From Myxococcales bacterium (GTDB taxonomy: Bacteria; Myxococcota_A; Polyangia; Fen-1088), in NCBI GenBank assembly GCA_003142855.1, contig PLNW01000156.1, positions 1-48,312 on the forward strand: a stretch of 48,312 nt of DNA, in the 5' to 3' direction. Positions 26,176-34,986 of the stretch are shown here, piece by piece. Position 1 is the first letter of the stretch. Each line of letters starts with the position of its first letter. A model generated the notes under the pieces. The model did not search any database and was not told where the DNA came from. It saw only the letters and a list, made by a program, of their open reading frames with translations. Made by a program: the position numbers and the translations under genes.

Positions 26176-26961
26176 ATGGCCTCGTCGCCCTCTTCCGCTG
26201 TGGAGTCCTCGACGGTCTGCCTGACCCTGGACCTCGACTGGGCGCCGGACCATGTGCTCGATGACACGCGCCTTCTCTTGCAGCAGGCGGGGTTGCCCAC
26301 GACCATTTTCGCCACCCACCAGAGCCCCGCAGTGACCGCCTTGCTGGCCCTGCCTGGGTGCGAGACGGGAGTACACCCCAATTTTCTGGGGGACCCCGAC
26401 GAGGACGTGGTGCTGACCCGGCTACTGACCGCGTTTCCCACGGCCGTCGGAGTGCGCAGCCACGAACTCTACTTTGATTCGCGCCTGCTGCCGCTCTTCC
26501 AGCGCAAGGGCGTGCACTACTTCTCCAACGATCTCATGTTCTTGCATGCCGGCATCGAGCTCTATTACGACTGGAGCGGACTCGTGCGTTTGCCACTGTT
26601 TTGGGAAGACGACGTTCACTGCCTCTATTTCGACGGGCGCTTCGACTGTGCGGCGTTGCGCCTCGATCAGCCTGGCTTAAAGGTGCTGAATTTCCATCCG
26701 GTGCACCTCTTTCTCAACACGCGCGAGATCGCCGACTATCGGGCGGCCAAGCCGGTGCTGGCCGATCCGGTAGCGGCGCGCAAGTTGCGACGCGAGGGCC
26801 CCGGCATCCGCACCCTGTTCCTCGATGTGGTGGGCCGGTTGCGTGGCGCGGAGATGCGGACCCTGGGCGCGCTGGCCGAGGAATTTCGCGCGGCCCATGT
26901 TTTCGAGGGCCGCACGGCCGAGCGCTTCGCACAAGAGGCTCGCAAGGAGCGCGCCCCGTGA
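26176..26961 (+). CDS. Polysaccharide deacetylase-like protein (WbmS type)
   Basis: Encodes 261 aa. CLTLDLDWAPDHVLDDT at the start has the DxDW/D metal motif of a NodB-like (beta/alpha) barrel used by WbmS-type deacetylases; HPNF (about residue 57), RSHELYFDS and NFHPVHLF supply further His/Asp positions. It probably removes N-acetyl or similar groups from a nucleotide- or polymer-linked sugar in the cytoplasm (no signal peptide). First of a tightly coupled three-gene operon: GTGA overlap with the next gene. Confidence 0.7.
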   Translation: MASSPSSAVESSTVCLTLDLDWAPDHVLDDTRLLLQQAGLPTTIFATHQSPAVTALLALPGCETGVHPNFLGDPDEDVVLTRLLTAFPTAVGVRSHELYFDSRLLPLFQRKGVHYFSNDLMFLHAGIELYYDWSGLVRLPLFWEDDVHCLYFDGRFDCAALRLDQPGLKVLNFHPVHLFLNTREIADYRAAKPVLADPVAARKLRREGPGIRTLFLDVVGRLRGAEMRTLGALAEEFRAAHVFEGRTAERFAQEARKERAP

Positions 26962-28013
26962 GCCCCCGACGAATCCTGGTGACCGGCACGGGCGGCCCGC
27001 TGGGCAGCAACCTCATCCGCTCGCTGCGCGCGGCGCCCAAGTCGCTGGCGCTCTTGGGCACGGAAGCCAACCGCTATCATGTCCCGCTGTCTCTGGCTGA
27101 TCGCACCTTCTTGATTCCCCACGCGCGCGAGACTGATGCCTACCTTGCGGCCCTGGCGCGCGTTGTCGCCGACGAGGGGATCGATCTCATTGTGCCCAGC
27201 CACCCCGTCGAGGTGCGCACCATCGCCTGCCACCGCGGCGAGCTGGGCAAGGTTCGCCTGTTCTTGCCCGAGAACGACGCCATCCTTTGCGCGGACTCCA
27301 AGTGGGAAACCTTCCGCACCCTGCGCGCGGCGGGCGTGCCCGTGCCTGACACCTTTGCCATCGATGGCGAGCACGACCTGCGCGCTGCCTTCGCCGCCAT
27401 CCCCACGCGTCCGGTTTGGGTGCGTGGCTCGGGCGCGCCCGGGATCGGCATCGGCGTGGCGTCGTTGCCCTGCCGCCAGGTCGCGCACGCCATCGCCTGG
27501 GTCGATCACCACCGCGGCTGGGGCGGCTTCATCGCCAGCCGTTTCTTGCCCGGGCGCAACCTCACCTGGTGCGGCCTGTTCCGCGACGGCGATCTGGTCG
27601 CGGCGCAGACGCGCGAGCGGCTGGAGTACGTGATCCCGCATGTCAGCCCGAGCGGCATCACCGGCGCGCCCGCGGTCAGCCGCACCATTGCCTATCCCCA
27701 AGTGCGCAGCACGGGCGAGGCCGCCGTGCGCGCCTTGCCAGGAACGCCGCGTGGAATCTTTTTCGTGGACATGACCGAGGACGAGGCCGGCCAGCCCCGG
27801 GTCACCGAGATCAACGCGGGTCGCTTCGGCACCACCATTCACTTCTACACCGAGGCGGGCTGCAACTTCCCCTACTGGGCGGTGCGCCTGGCCTTCGGCG
27901 AGAGCATTGCAGGCGCGCCGCTCATCGATCCCATTGCCCCCGGCGTGTACTGGCTGCGCACTCTCGATTGTGGCCCGGTGCTGGCGCGCGATCTGGACGG
28001 GCCGGGCCGATGA
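26958..28013 (+). CDS. ATP-grasp carboxylate-amine ligase-like enzyme
   Basis: Encodes 351 aa from GTG 26958, which overlaps the previous stop by 4 bases; the longer frame upstream is a shadow. The N-terminus (RRILVTGTGGPLGSNLIRSLR) is a Rossmann-like pre-ATP-grasp domain similar to carbamoyl-phosphate-synthase-like proteins; the central part and a closing VTEINAGRFGTTIHFYTEAG with metal-binding Glu/Asn form the ATP-grasp fold. It likely forms an amide or carboxyl bond on a sugar or amino-acid substituent. Overlaps the next start by 4 bases (ATGA). Substrate not identifiable. Confidence 0.75.
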   Translation: MSPRRILVTGTGGPLGSNLIRSLRAAPKSLALLGTEANRYHVPLSLADRTFLIPHARETDAYLAALARVVADEGIDLIVPSHPVEVRTIACHRGELGKVRLFLPENDAILCADSKWETFRTLRAAGVPVPDTFAIDGEHDLRAAFAAIPTRPVWVRGSGAPGIGIGVASLPCRQVAHAIAWVDHHRGWGGFIASRFLPGRNLTWCGLFRDGDLVAAQTRERLEYVIPHVSPSGITGAPAVSRTIAYPQVRSTGEAAVRALPGTPRGIFFVDMTEDEAGQPRVTEINAGRFGTTIHFYTEAGCNFPYWAVRLAFGESIAGAPLIDPIAPGVYWLRTLDCGPVLARDLDGPGR

Positions 28014-29404
28014 GCGGGCCGCCTGCCGTCGCCATTCTCGACATGGACGGCGTCCTGGTGGACCTTCACCTGGACGGCGTGGACGTGCGCCGCGAGGTCA
28101 ATGGCATCTTGGCTTCCGAGAGTATGAGCGTCGACGGCCAGGGCCTGCTCAGCGGCATCGCGGCCGCCTGCGCGGAAGTCGGCGCGCGCGATGCCCAGGC
28201 CGGCGCCCGTTTGGCCACCCGCCTATGGGCGGTGATCGACGCAGAGGAGACCCGGTGTGCCCCGACCTGCTCGATCCATCCCGGCGCACGCGCGCTCTTG
28301 CAACGTCTGGCCGGGCTTCCGGTCGCCCTGTACACCAACAACCACCACGCGGCTGCGCGGACCGCCTTGCGCGCGGTTGGAATCGATCCGGCGCGCTTCT
28401 TCGCCATCCAGGCGCGCACCGGCGCTGAATCGGTCAAGCCGGCCGCGGCGCCGGTGCTGGCCATCCTCGCGGCGCCCGAAGCGGCCGGCGCCGAGCGCGT
28501 GTTTCTGGTCGGCGATCACGCGGCGGACATGGGTTCAGTCTTGGCTGCCCGCCAAGCCGCGCCTGGGCCTCTTATCGTCGCCATCGGACACGCGCACTCC
28601 ATGGCCGAAGTGCCGCACTTGGAGGCGGCCGGGGCGGACTTCGTGGTCACCGAGGTCAGCGAGGCCGCGGACTTGATTTGCGCCTCACACAGTCCGCACA
28701 CCCTGTCCATGGTGTTGCTGGCCTGGAACGAGGAGAAATCCATCGCAGCCGCCGTGCGCGACTGCCGACGGGTTGGACGGCTGTGGCTGTCGGGTTACGA
28801 GATCATCGTGGTCGACGACGGCTCCAGCGATGGCACCGCGGCCCAGGCCGAGGCTGCCAGCCAGGGTGACGTGCGGGTCGTGCGCCACGCGCGCAACCTG
28901 GGCATGGGCGCGGCCATGCGCAGTGGATACGCCGCCGCTCGTTGCGAATACATCGCTCACCTTCCTGCCGATCGCCAAGTCCGCCCGCAAGCCCTGCTGG
29001 CTTTCTTGCCTTGGGTCGCGCCCGCGACCACCGCGGTCAGCACCTACGTGGTGCCACCCTCGGGCGAACAGCGTCGCCTGATGTCGCTGGCCTTTCGCTT
29101 CGTGGTGCGGGGCTTGGGCGGGCTGCGGGTGAATTTCGCCGGCACCTACGTCTTTCATCGGCGCTGGCTCGAGACCATCGATCTGGCCAGCGTGCGCAGC
29201 GAGACCTTCCTGTTCAGTTTTGAGTTGCTCGAGCGACTACGCCGCGCCGGTAGTCGCTTCGCCCCGGTCAGCATTCGCCCCTTCGTGCGCGAGGTGGGAC
29301 AGAGCCGCGAGATGGCCCTGCGACGGATCGGGCGCGTGTTGGGCGAGATCGTGCGCTACCGCATGCGCAGCCTCGGACACCGGCGACGATCTACTTCTGT
29401 ATAA
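28010..29404 (+). CDS. HAD phosphatase - GT2 glycosyltransferase fusion
   Basis: Encodes 464 aa from ATG 28010. Residues 1-225 form a HAD domain: DMDGV (Asp11, Asp13), TNN near 110, Lys143, and GDHAADMG (Asp169). Residues 232-464 form a GT-A family-2 glycosyltransferase: LLAWNEEKSI, VDDGSSDGT (268-276), RNLGMGAAMRSGY, PADRQ (319-323), and an FxFELLERLRR segment. Both halves look catalytically intact and no stop or shift separates them. A HAD domain may make or clear the sugar phosphate used by the transferase. Last gene of the deacetylase/ATP-grasp operon; its stop overlaps the converging slime-type gene by 14 bases. Confidence 0.85.
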   Translation: MSGPPAVAILDMDGVLVDLHLDGVDVRREVNGILASESMSVDGQGLLSGIAAACAEVGARDAQAGARLATRLWAVIDAEETRCAPTCSIHPGARALLQRLAGLPVALYTNNHHAAARTALRAVGIDPARFFAIQARTGAESVKPAAAPVLAILAAPEAAGAERVFLVGDHAADMGSVLAARQAAPGPLIVAIGHAHSMAEVPHLEAAGADFVVTEVSEAADLICASHSPHTLSMVLLAWNEEKSIAAAVRDCRRVGRLWLSGYEIIVVDDGSSDGTAAQAEAASQGDVRVVRHARNLGMGAAMRSGYAAARCEYIAHLPADRQVRPQALLAFLPWVAPATTAVSTYVVPPSGEQRRLMSLAFRFVVRGLGGLRVNFAGTYVFHRRWLETIDLASVRSETFLFSFELLERLRRAGSRFAPVSIRPFVREVGQSREMALRRIGRVLGEIVRYRMRSLGHRRRSTSV

Positions 29405-30461
29405 TTATGCTGCCACAGTCGGTAAAGGCCAGTGTGGTCTGAATCTCGAAATTCGACTGGTCAGTGTGGCGTTCCGCGTGAAAAACCGCCAGCTCGTAGA
29501 TGCTGTCTTTCTGAAGTCCGAGGGAATCGATGGTGACTTTCTTGGTTTCTTGGGCGTGTCGCCCTCCCAGATCGATGACCAACTGCTTGTTGATGAACAC
29601 CCAGACGTCGTCGTCGCCGCTGAACGAGAAGGTTTCACCCCCTTTGTATTGGAAGGCGGTGTGAATCTCGGTGGTGAAGGAGAAATTGTGAGGCTGTCCT
29701 TCGTCGCCAAAGCCAGCATTGTCGAGCGGAAAGAAAGAACTGGGCTTGGTCGCTTGGAAAGAGGCTGTCCCATTGACGTCGACCATCTGCAGGGCCAACA
29801 CATACGACATATTGACCCCCGGGACATCGTTGTACCATTGGTTGAAGTTGTCCGGACCTGTGGTGGACTTCTGCGGTTGCCGTCCAGTCGCCGTGTAGAC
29901 CGGCTTGTTGTCTGGGCCCAAGGTGGTGGCCACGATCCCCGGTTCGTCTCCAACTGGCGCCGTCTCAAAATCTGGATGCCCGCCGGTCTTGTTCCCCATC
30001 TTGAAATCGCGAACCACGCCGTACAGGGCGGTACACGCAGTGGCAGGACGGGTGGGTCCACCGCTGGCTCCGGCCGCGCCCGCGTCGTCGGTGGACGTGA
30101 TTTGTGGACCAAGGGCATAGGCCCCGACGGCCACATTCGTCACGTTGGTGAAGCCCGTTGGAGGCCAAGGATCAGGTCCAGTGGCCACGTCGGCATTCCC
30201 GGCATCGACCACCGGATTGCCGCCAATGTGGCTGGTGTCGATTGTGAAAGGCAGACCACCCGAGCTGGTGTCGGCGTTTCCTGCTGCACCGCCGTTTCCC
30301 GCTACTGCGGCAGCGCCACCGTTTCCTGCTCCGGCATGGCCACTGTTTCCGGCAGGTCCGCTAATTGGCGGTAGGTCCGACACACAGTCAATTAAGAACA
30401 AGCCGACGAATAGACCGGCCACGATGCCAACGAGGGCCCTGCCAAACATCGTCCTTTTCAT
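29391..30461 (-). CDS. Fibro-slime domain exported protein
   Basis: Encodes 356 aa from ATG 30461, with a GGGAGG ribosome-binding site; an upstream in-frame start at 30536 is rejected. An export signal (about 5-28) is followed by a Gly/Ala/Asn-rich linker (35-75) and a fibro-slime domain (about 140-350): VRDFKMGNKTGGHPDFE, NQWYNDVPGVN, FFPLDNAGFGDEGQPHNFSFTTE, FSGDDDVWVFINKQLVIDLGGRH and VFHAERHTDQSNFEIQTT. Such domains occur on surface-adhesion or slime proteins (known from Dictyostelium and myxobacteria) and may bind Ca2+ and sugars. Its linker is of the same style as those on the CAZymes nearby. Converges on the GT2 fusion. Confidence 0.85.
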   Translation of the reverse strand: MKRTMFGRALVGIVAGLFVGLFLIDCVSDLPPISGPAGNSGHAGAGNGGAAAVAGNGGAAGNADTSSGGLPFTIDTSHIGGNPVVDAGNADVATGPDPWPPTGFTNVTNVAVGAYALGPQITSTDDAGAAGASGGPTRPATACTALYGVVRDFKMGNKTGGHPDFETAPVGDEPGIVATTLGPDNKPVYTATGRQPQKSTTGPDNFNQWYNDVPGVNMSYVLALQMVDVNGTASFQATKPSSFFPLDNAGFGDEGQPHNFSFTTEIHTAFQYKGGETFSFSGDDDVWVFINKQLVIDLGGRHAQETKKVTIDSLGLQKDSIYELAVFHAERHTDQSNFEIQTTLAFTDCGSIIIQK

Positions 30462-30723
30462 GGTGCCTCCCTGGCGATTGTTCACACATACACCCAGCCA
30501 AGAACATAACCTGATACTATTTTTCTGAAGCGTCAACGGCTAGATGGGGACCTATGGCGCCGCTGCTGCGATCGGCCGGCGAGCGCAGAAGACCTCGGAG
30601 AACACTCGTTCGAGGACGAACACGCTAGCGACGCGGAGGTTGACGCGCTCGACGGCTGGATAGGAAACCACTCTGGCGCCGTCGCCGCCCGACGCGAGGG
30701 GTTTTGCCGCCTCGATGAGGTGG
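30462..30723. other. Intergenic, nothing recognised
   Basis: 262 bases between the fibro-slime gene start and the GH105 stop. A weak AT-rich patch near 30500-30530 may hold the slime gene promoter. No repeat or RNA gene noticed. Confidence 0.4.
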
Positions 30724-32217
30724 CTACTTCACCATGTTATAGATCTCGCTGGCAGCGAGGAGGAAGGAGCCGACCCCGTAGTCGTGGGTTTCCGTGGTTG
30801 CTGCGGCAGCAGGGGCACTTCCGGTCGCTTGAATGCAGCCAACCAGGCCTGCGCTGGTGACACATTTCATCATACCGTTCCAGGCCGCGATCACCATGGG
30901 AAGATAGGTCGCGCGGTCGAGCAATCCCTGGTTGATTCCGTAGGCGAGGGCGTAGGCTATCAGGCCTGTGCCGCTGACCTCCGGGTTGTTGTAGGTGGTC
31001 GGATGCGTGAGGTCCGAGTGCCACGTGCCATCCGATTGCTGGTAGGGCACAATCGCGGCAGCCATGGTCTTCAGCAAGGTCACGTAGGAATCGTGGCTGG
31101 CATCGGTCGCTGGGAGGTATTGCAGGACCCTCACGATCCCGCCCATGACCCAGCCGTTGCCACGCGACCAATAGGTGGTCTTGTTGACGTACGACGAATC
31201 ACGCCAGAACAGCCCCGTCTTCGAGTCAAACAAGCCCTTCTGCGTGGCGGACCACTCCGTGTCCAACAAACTGTAGTACGACGCATCGTTTGCGATCTTG
31301 CCCAGGCGCACGACACCTCCGGGCGCCATGAACAGGGCATCACACCACCACCAGTCGTCAGTATTCTGGGCGATTCCCGGTTTCGGGCTTGCCTTGATGA
31401 GGTCGATACTGGCCTTCGTACTCGTGTACATGGTCGCACTGGCGCCGCTGGCATTCGCAAGATAGATGTCTTCGTAGACCTGTCCGGCGCATTGGTTGTC
31501 AGCGCTACGCGTTGGCGACTCAAGCAGCGTCCATTTGTTCTTTGTACCCCAGTTGGTTGCATCGGTCAGAAAGGTTGCCTCGTTGGTGGCAAGATAGGAT
31601 GCCATCACGCCGATGTAGAAAGTGGCCTCGGTCCACTTGTTGACCCAGCTCGAATCCTCTGGCCCGAGCTTGATCTCGTAAGGGATCACCGACTTCATGG
31701 TAGCCAGAATGTCAGCAGCAGCAGGCAGTCCGGCCACCGCGCCGCCAGAGCTGGTCGCGCCGCCCGAACTGGTCGCGCCGCCCGAGCTGCCACCGGTTGC
31801 GCTGGCCCCGCCCGTCTTGGTTGCAGCGCCCGAACTCATCGTGCCGCCAGTCCTAGCAGTGGTTCCACCCGAGCTGGCAGTGGCTCCACCCGAACGGGCG
31901 CTGGTTCCGCCTGGGCTGGTGGCGGTCCCACCAGGGGCGGTTGTCGTTCCGCCAGGGGTGGCTGTGGTTCCGCCGGGGGTGGCTGTGGTTCCGCCCGGGC
32001 TGGCTGTGGTTCCGCCGGGGCTGGCCGTGGTTCCGCCAGCAGCGGCCGTGGTTCCGCCTACGTTCCGGGTGTCGCCCCCTGCACCGCCCGTCTCACCCGC
32101 CGGCGGTCCAGCGGAACTGCATCCCCCCACGCTTCCGGCGGTGCACAACGCAACGGCGAGCGAAACGAGAAGCGTAGAGGTTCGGGACGCAGGCGGAAGT
32201 TTGTTTGCCATCACCAT
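30724..32217 (-). CDS. GH105 unsaturated rhamnogalacturonyl hydrolase lipoprotein
   Basis: Encodes 497 aa; ATG 32217 is served by AAGGA four bases away (ATG 32211 also possible). Lipobox SVGGC follows a hydrophobic core; a tethering linker of repeated GGTTxxP heptads comes next, then an (alpha/alpha)6 barrel (about 155-495). GH105/GH88 marks: WTEATFYIGVMASY, DDWWWCDALFM with catalytic Asp293, YWSRGNGWVMGGIVRVLQYLP, and YNNPEVSGTGLIAYALAYGIN. These enzymes remove the unsaturated sugar left by pectate/rhamnogalacturonan lyases. Surface anchoring fits cleavage outside the cell. No lyase is present in the window. Confidence 0.9.
   Translation of the reverse strand: MVMANKLPPASRTSTLLVSLAVALCTAGSVGGCSSAGPPAGETGGAGGDTRNVGGTTAAAGGTTASPGGTTASPGGTTATPGGTTATPGGTTTAPGGTATSPGGTSARSGGATASSGGTTARTGGTMSSGAATKTGGASATGGSSGGATSSGGATSSGGAVAGLPAAADILATMKSVIPYEIKLGPEDSSWVNKWTEATFYIGVMASYLATNEATFLTDATNWGTKNKWTLLESPTRSADNQCAGQVYEDIYLANASGASATMYTSTKASIDLIKASPKPGIAQNTDDWWWCDALFMAPGGVVRLGKIANDASYYSLLDTEWSATQKGLFDSKTGLFWRDSSYVNKTTYWSRGNGWVMGGIVRVLQYLPATDASHDSYVTLLKTMAAAIVPYQQSDGTWHSDLTHPTTYNNPEVSGTGLIAYALAYGINQGLLDRATYLPMVIAAWNGMMKCVTSAGLVGCIQATGSAPAAAATTETHDYGVGSFLLAASEIYNMVK
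31730..32075 (-). repeat. Tandem linker repeats in GH105 gene
   Basis: About ten degenerate 21-base units encode heptads such as GGTTASP, GGTTATP, GGTTTAP. They form a flexible linker between lipid anchor and enzyme. Copy number may vary by slippage. Confidence 0.7.
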
Positions 32218-32525
32218 TTTTTCCTTGGCTTGAGTTAAGAAAAGCTGTCGGCAAGAGCAGTGGCCCGAGACCGCTGCAAGGCTCAAGACATTATCACAGC
32301 CAAGCCTGGATCGACGCTGGACGTTGGTTCCAAGCGAGGGACGAAAACACAAGGACCTGCGCGTGTGGACTGACCGCGTTGCGGGATCTCATGCACCGAC
32401 GGTGAGCGGGTGGGTCGCGAGGTTGGCCTTGCGGAGCGCCTGCGCCGGCCGAATCCACCGCATCCGCACCTGCCGGCACGGCGCCGAGCTACTTTTCCGT
32501 CAGCCTCATCGCCCTTCTTGGCGCG
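32218..32525. other. Intergenic, nothing recognised
   Basis: About 308 bases between the GH105 start and the stop of the propeller protein. No clear promoter, repeat or gene; open frames on both strands look like shadows. Confidence 0.4.
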
Positions 32526-34289
32526 CTAGCGTTTTCTCCGAAGACGAGCGCCAAGCATGAGAAGCGCGAGCAACGCAAATCCGGGGTAGCTCGTCGCCTG
32601 GCCTGCGCCGATGCGGCAGGAGCATCCGCTGTTTGACTGTGTCGGGTTGGGTACGGCCGAAGTGCCGCCCATGGCGCCGGTGTCGGTCGTGCCGCCCACG
32701 GCGACGCTTCCTCCAGCTCCGAGCGGGGCCGTACTGGCTGCACCAGCGCTGCCGGGCACTCCGCCAGCTCCGATTGATCCGCCGGCCGCAACGCTGCCGC
32801 CCATGGAGACGGCGCCAGCCGCTCCAACCGAGCCGCCGGTGCCTACCATTCCGCCGGTTTCGCTGGTTGCGCTGTTGCCGGCAATTGCCGCAGTGCCGCC
32901 GGTTTCGGGTCTTCCGCCGCTGGCGGCGCCGCCTGTTGCCGGCGATCCTCCCAAGACCGTGGCGCCGCCGCTTTCTGCGGTCCCGCCACTCGCCGGTGTG
33001 CCACCGGTTGCTGTGATCCCGCCACTCGCAACCTTGCCGCCAGTTGCCGTGGCGCCACCGCTTTCGGTCTTGCCGCCGGTTGCCGTGGCGCCGCCGGTTC
33101 CGGTCTTGCCGCCGGTTCCAATGACGCCGCCGGTCCCCGAGCTTCCACCGTTGCCCCCTGAACCACCAGCTGGGCCGCCGTCAGGCGACCCGCCAGAATT
33201 GACCGGACAGGCTGCACTTCCCGGACCTGGATTGTCCCGGTCGAAGGCCACCCCGTCGAACGGAACCACGATGATCTTGCTCCCGTGGGTATCGTTTGCC
33301 ACGTCCGAGGTTTTGTCGACATCGATGACAGCGAAGGTAAAGGCACTGACATGGCCACTCTCCATCACCACGCCGGCCCGCTCCATCTTGTACCAGTGGT
33401 TCACGGTCCCATCAGTGTAGCGCACGAAATCGCTGGTCGGATCGTACGCCAGTCCCATGTTCTTCCAACTGTTGATACCGTCAGTTGACGTGTAGTGATT
33501 TGCTTTGCGAGCATTGTAGTCGTTGGCAACCAGATGGTATTGGCCACCGCTGCACCAGATCACTGGATCTTCATAACCCTGGCTTTGCAGGCTCGGAACC
33601 GTCGCCTTAATCGTGTACGGCCCAAGAATGTTGCTGGCGCTGACCATCTCCTGGAAACTCCGGCTCATGATCTCGAAGCTGCCATCGGCGTTTGCCCAGA
33701 TGGTGAGGTTTTCCGTTGTTTGTGTCGAAGTGGAGCCACCGCTAATCTGAAACTGACCTTTCGACGTCCATGGATCGGCGAGTGAAGTGGACGTGTAGAT
33801 ATTGCCCGTACCATTGTTGCCCAGACTGTCGAGAAGAACGTAGCTGCCATCGCTGAGGACTGCGCCGGTGACATTCTGCTCCTTTCCGGTGAAAGGAGTG
33901 GTCGTGCTAAGGGTGTAGGTTCCTATGACGGTTCCGTCGCTGACCGCCTCAGCAATGACCGAACTGGGCCAATCGGCAAAACCTTTGTTTTGCGGCCACT
34001 GGCCCGCGTACATGCGATACTTGCCGTCTGCGCCCTTCAAGATCTTGCCGTCCCAGTATTGGTACTGCTTGTTGGTCGCATCTTCGAGGCCATTGCAGGT
34101 ATCTCGAGGACCAACGCTGGCAGCACCCCAGGCGGTCGATGTCAACGGACAGACAATTGGCGTCGGCTGGAAGTAGTCGATTAGCGTTTTCGTTCCCGCA
34201 TCGGCCGCTCCGGCCATGCGCGCGGGCGGTAGGACGGCCACGAAAGACGTCACCACAAACAACTTCAGGAATGCTTTCATGGAACTCAT
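32526..34289 (-). CDS. GH43-like propeller protein with MYXO-CTERM tail
   Basis: Encodes 587 aa from ATG 34289 (AAGGAG nine bases upstream). Signal peptide with cleavage after an ARMAGAADA stretch (about residue 30); no lipobox. Residues 35-365 are a Trp/Tyr-rich five-bladed-propeller-like domain (for example QYWDGKILKGADGKYRMYAG, YEDPVIWCSGGQYHLVANDY, and WYKMERAGVVMESGHV) similar to GH43/GH117-type enzymes; I could not fix the family. About 175 residues of GGxxxxGG repeats follow, then SGCSC, a hydrophobic stretch FALLALLML, and RRKR: a MYXO-CTERM-type sorting tail. So the protein is shown at the surface by its C-terminus, in contrast to the lipoproteins. A paralogous tail lies just upstream. 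Confidence 0.75.
   Translation of the reverse strand: MSSMKAFLKLFVVTSFVAVLPPARMAGAADAGTKTLIDYFQPTPIVCPLTSTAWGAASVGPRDTCNGLEDATNKQYQYWDGKILKGADGKYRMYAGQWPQNKGFADWPSSVIAEAVSDGTVIGTYTLSTTTPFTGKEQNVTGAVLSDGSYVLLDSLGNNGTGNIYTSTSLADPWTSKGQFQISGGSTSTQTTENLTIWANADGSFEIMSRSFQEMVSASNILGPYTIKATVPSLQSQGYEDPVIWCSGGQYHLVANDYNARKANHYTSTDGINSWKNMGLAYDPTSDFVRYTDGTVNHWYKMERAGVVMESGHVSAFTFAVIDVDKTSDVANDTHGSKIIVVPFDGVAFDRDNPGPGSAACPVNSGGSPDGGPAGGSGGNGGSSGTGGVIGTGGKTGTGGATATGGKTESGGATATGGKVASGGITATGGTPASGGTAESGGATVLGGSPATGGAASGGRPETGGTAAIAGNSATSETGGMVGTGGSVGAAGAVSMGGSVAAGGSIGAGGVPGSAGAASTAPLGAGGSVAVGGTTDTGAMGGTSAVPNPTQSNSGCSCRIGAGQATSYPGFALLALLMLGARLRRKR
32640..33190 (-). repeat. Gly-rich repeat linker, propeller gene
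   Basis: Degenerate 15-24-base units encode GGATATGGKTESGG-like repeats between the propeller domain and the C-terminal sorting tail. Codon-level variety shows it is old enough to have diverged. Confidence 0.65.
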
Positions 34290-34294
34290 CGGTG

Positions 34295-34474
34295 CTAGCT
34301 CCTTTTCCGAAGACGACGTGCCAACATGAGAAGCGCGAGAAGTGCGAAGCAGGGGGAGCCAGCTATCTGGCCGCTGGCGAGGTGACAGGAACAGCCGCTG
34401 CTTGCGTGCTCGCAGGCGCACAACCCTGCTTGAGGCGGCTCTTGTGGATTGCATTCTTGCTTGACCTCTTTGTG
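34295..34474 (-). pseudogene. Orphan MYXO-CTERM tail of a lost paralogue
   Basis: An open frame of 59 codons with an in-frame stop at 34475-34477 upstream and no start. It encodes ASSGCSCHLASGQ, a hydrophobic FALLALLML and ARRLRKRS, nearly the same tail as in the gene 32526-34289. Nucleotide identity also extends through this part (compare 32535-32635 with 34303-34405). It ends five bases before the start of that gene, as if a tandem paralogue had lost all but its 3' end. Confidence 0.7.
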
Positions 34475-34812
34475 CTAGTGCCGGGCACTTTCACGGAGAT
34501 GAAGGGCGCTTGCAGGCTGCAGTCTTCGATCTTTTCTTTGCTAAAGTGTGTAATTCACGGCACATGGGAAGCACGCAAAATCACCCTTAGCGCATAAGGG
34601 GGCAGAGCAGGAGTAGTTCGGGTCTAGATATTTTTTTTGCGCGCGTCACTTTTGCGTGGCTGTCGGCCACCAGAATTGCGGAGGCGGTGACGCGCGGCGA
34701 GAGGATCGATGCCCCAGCCAAGCGGGGCGATTGGCCGTTCTTGCCATTCGCTGGAGGGAGTGATTGAAGGGCAAGTCTGATCGGTCGTGTTGGCGGCGTC
34801 CGAGCGCTAGGC
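34475..34812. other. Intergenic with two small palindromes
   Basis: Holds AGTGCC-G-GGCACT (34477-34489), a shape like REP palindromes tied to RAYT transposases, and CCCTTA/TAAGGG (34584-34600). An AT-rich stretch with eight T's at 34631-34638 stands out in this GC-rich DNA. No gene found. Confidence 0.45.
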
Positions 34813-34974
34813 TAGCACTACTGATTGAAATTCGGACCGAGCCGGCGCGTCGCGAGGAGGCCCGGCCGCGACGAGCGCCGAGGGAGGATACTCGACGTAT
34901 CTGACCGAGAAGCGAGAAAGCGGACGGGCCCCGCAGCAGCGACGGCGACGGGAGAAATTCAATCAGTAGTGCTA
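34813..34974. mobile_element. 162-bp element with terminal inverted repeats
   Basis: TAGCACTACTGATTGAA at 34813-34829 recurs in perfect inverse at 34958-34974. Between them are about 128 GC-rich bases with no open frame of note. Length, matching ends and lack of coding fit a miniature inverted-repeat element. A third copy of the first 14 bases of its end is found at the right edge of the window (48291), where it cuts into a GH2 gene. Target-site duplications could not be read with confidence. Confidence 0.65.
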
Positions 34975-34986
34975 AGCTGAGCCTAC

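Noticed and set aside
30921..32238. Plus-strand open frame of 507 codons (30715-32238)
   Set aside because: Antisense to GH105, composition driven by its repeat linker.
31730..33190. Repeats as possible CRISPR or integron array
   Set aside because: They encode degenerate Gly-rich linkers continuous with real proteins.
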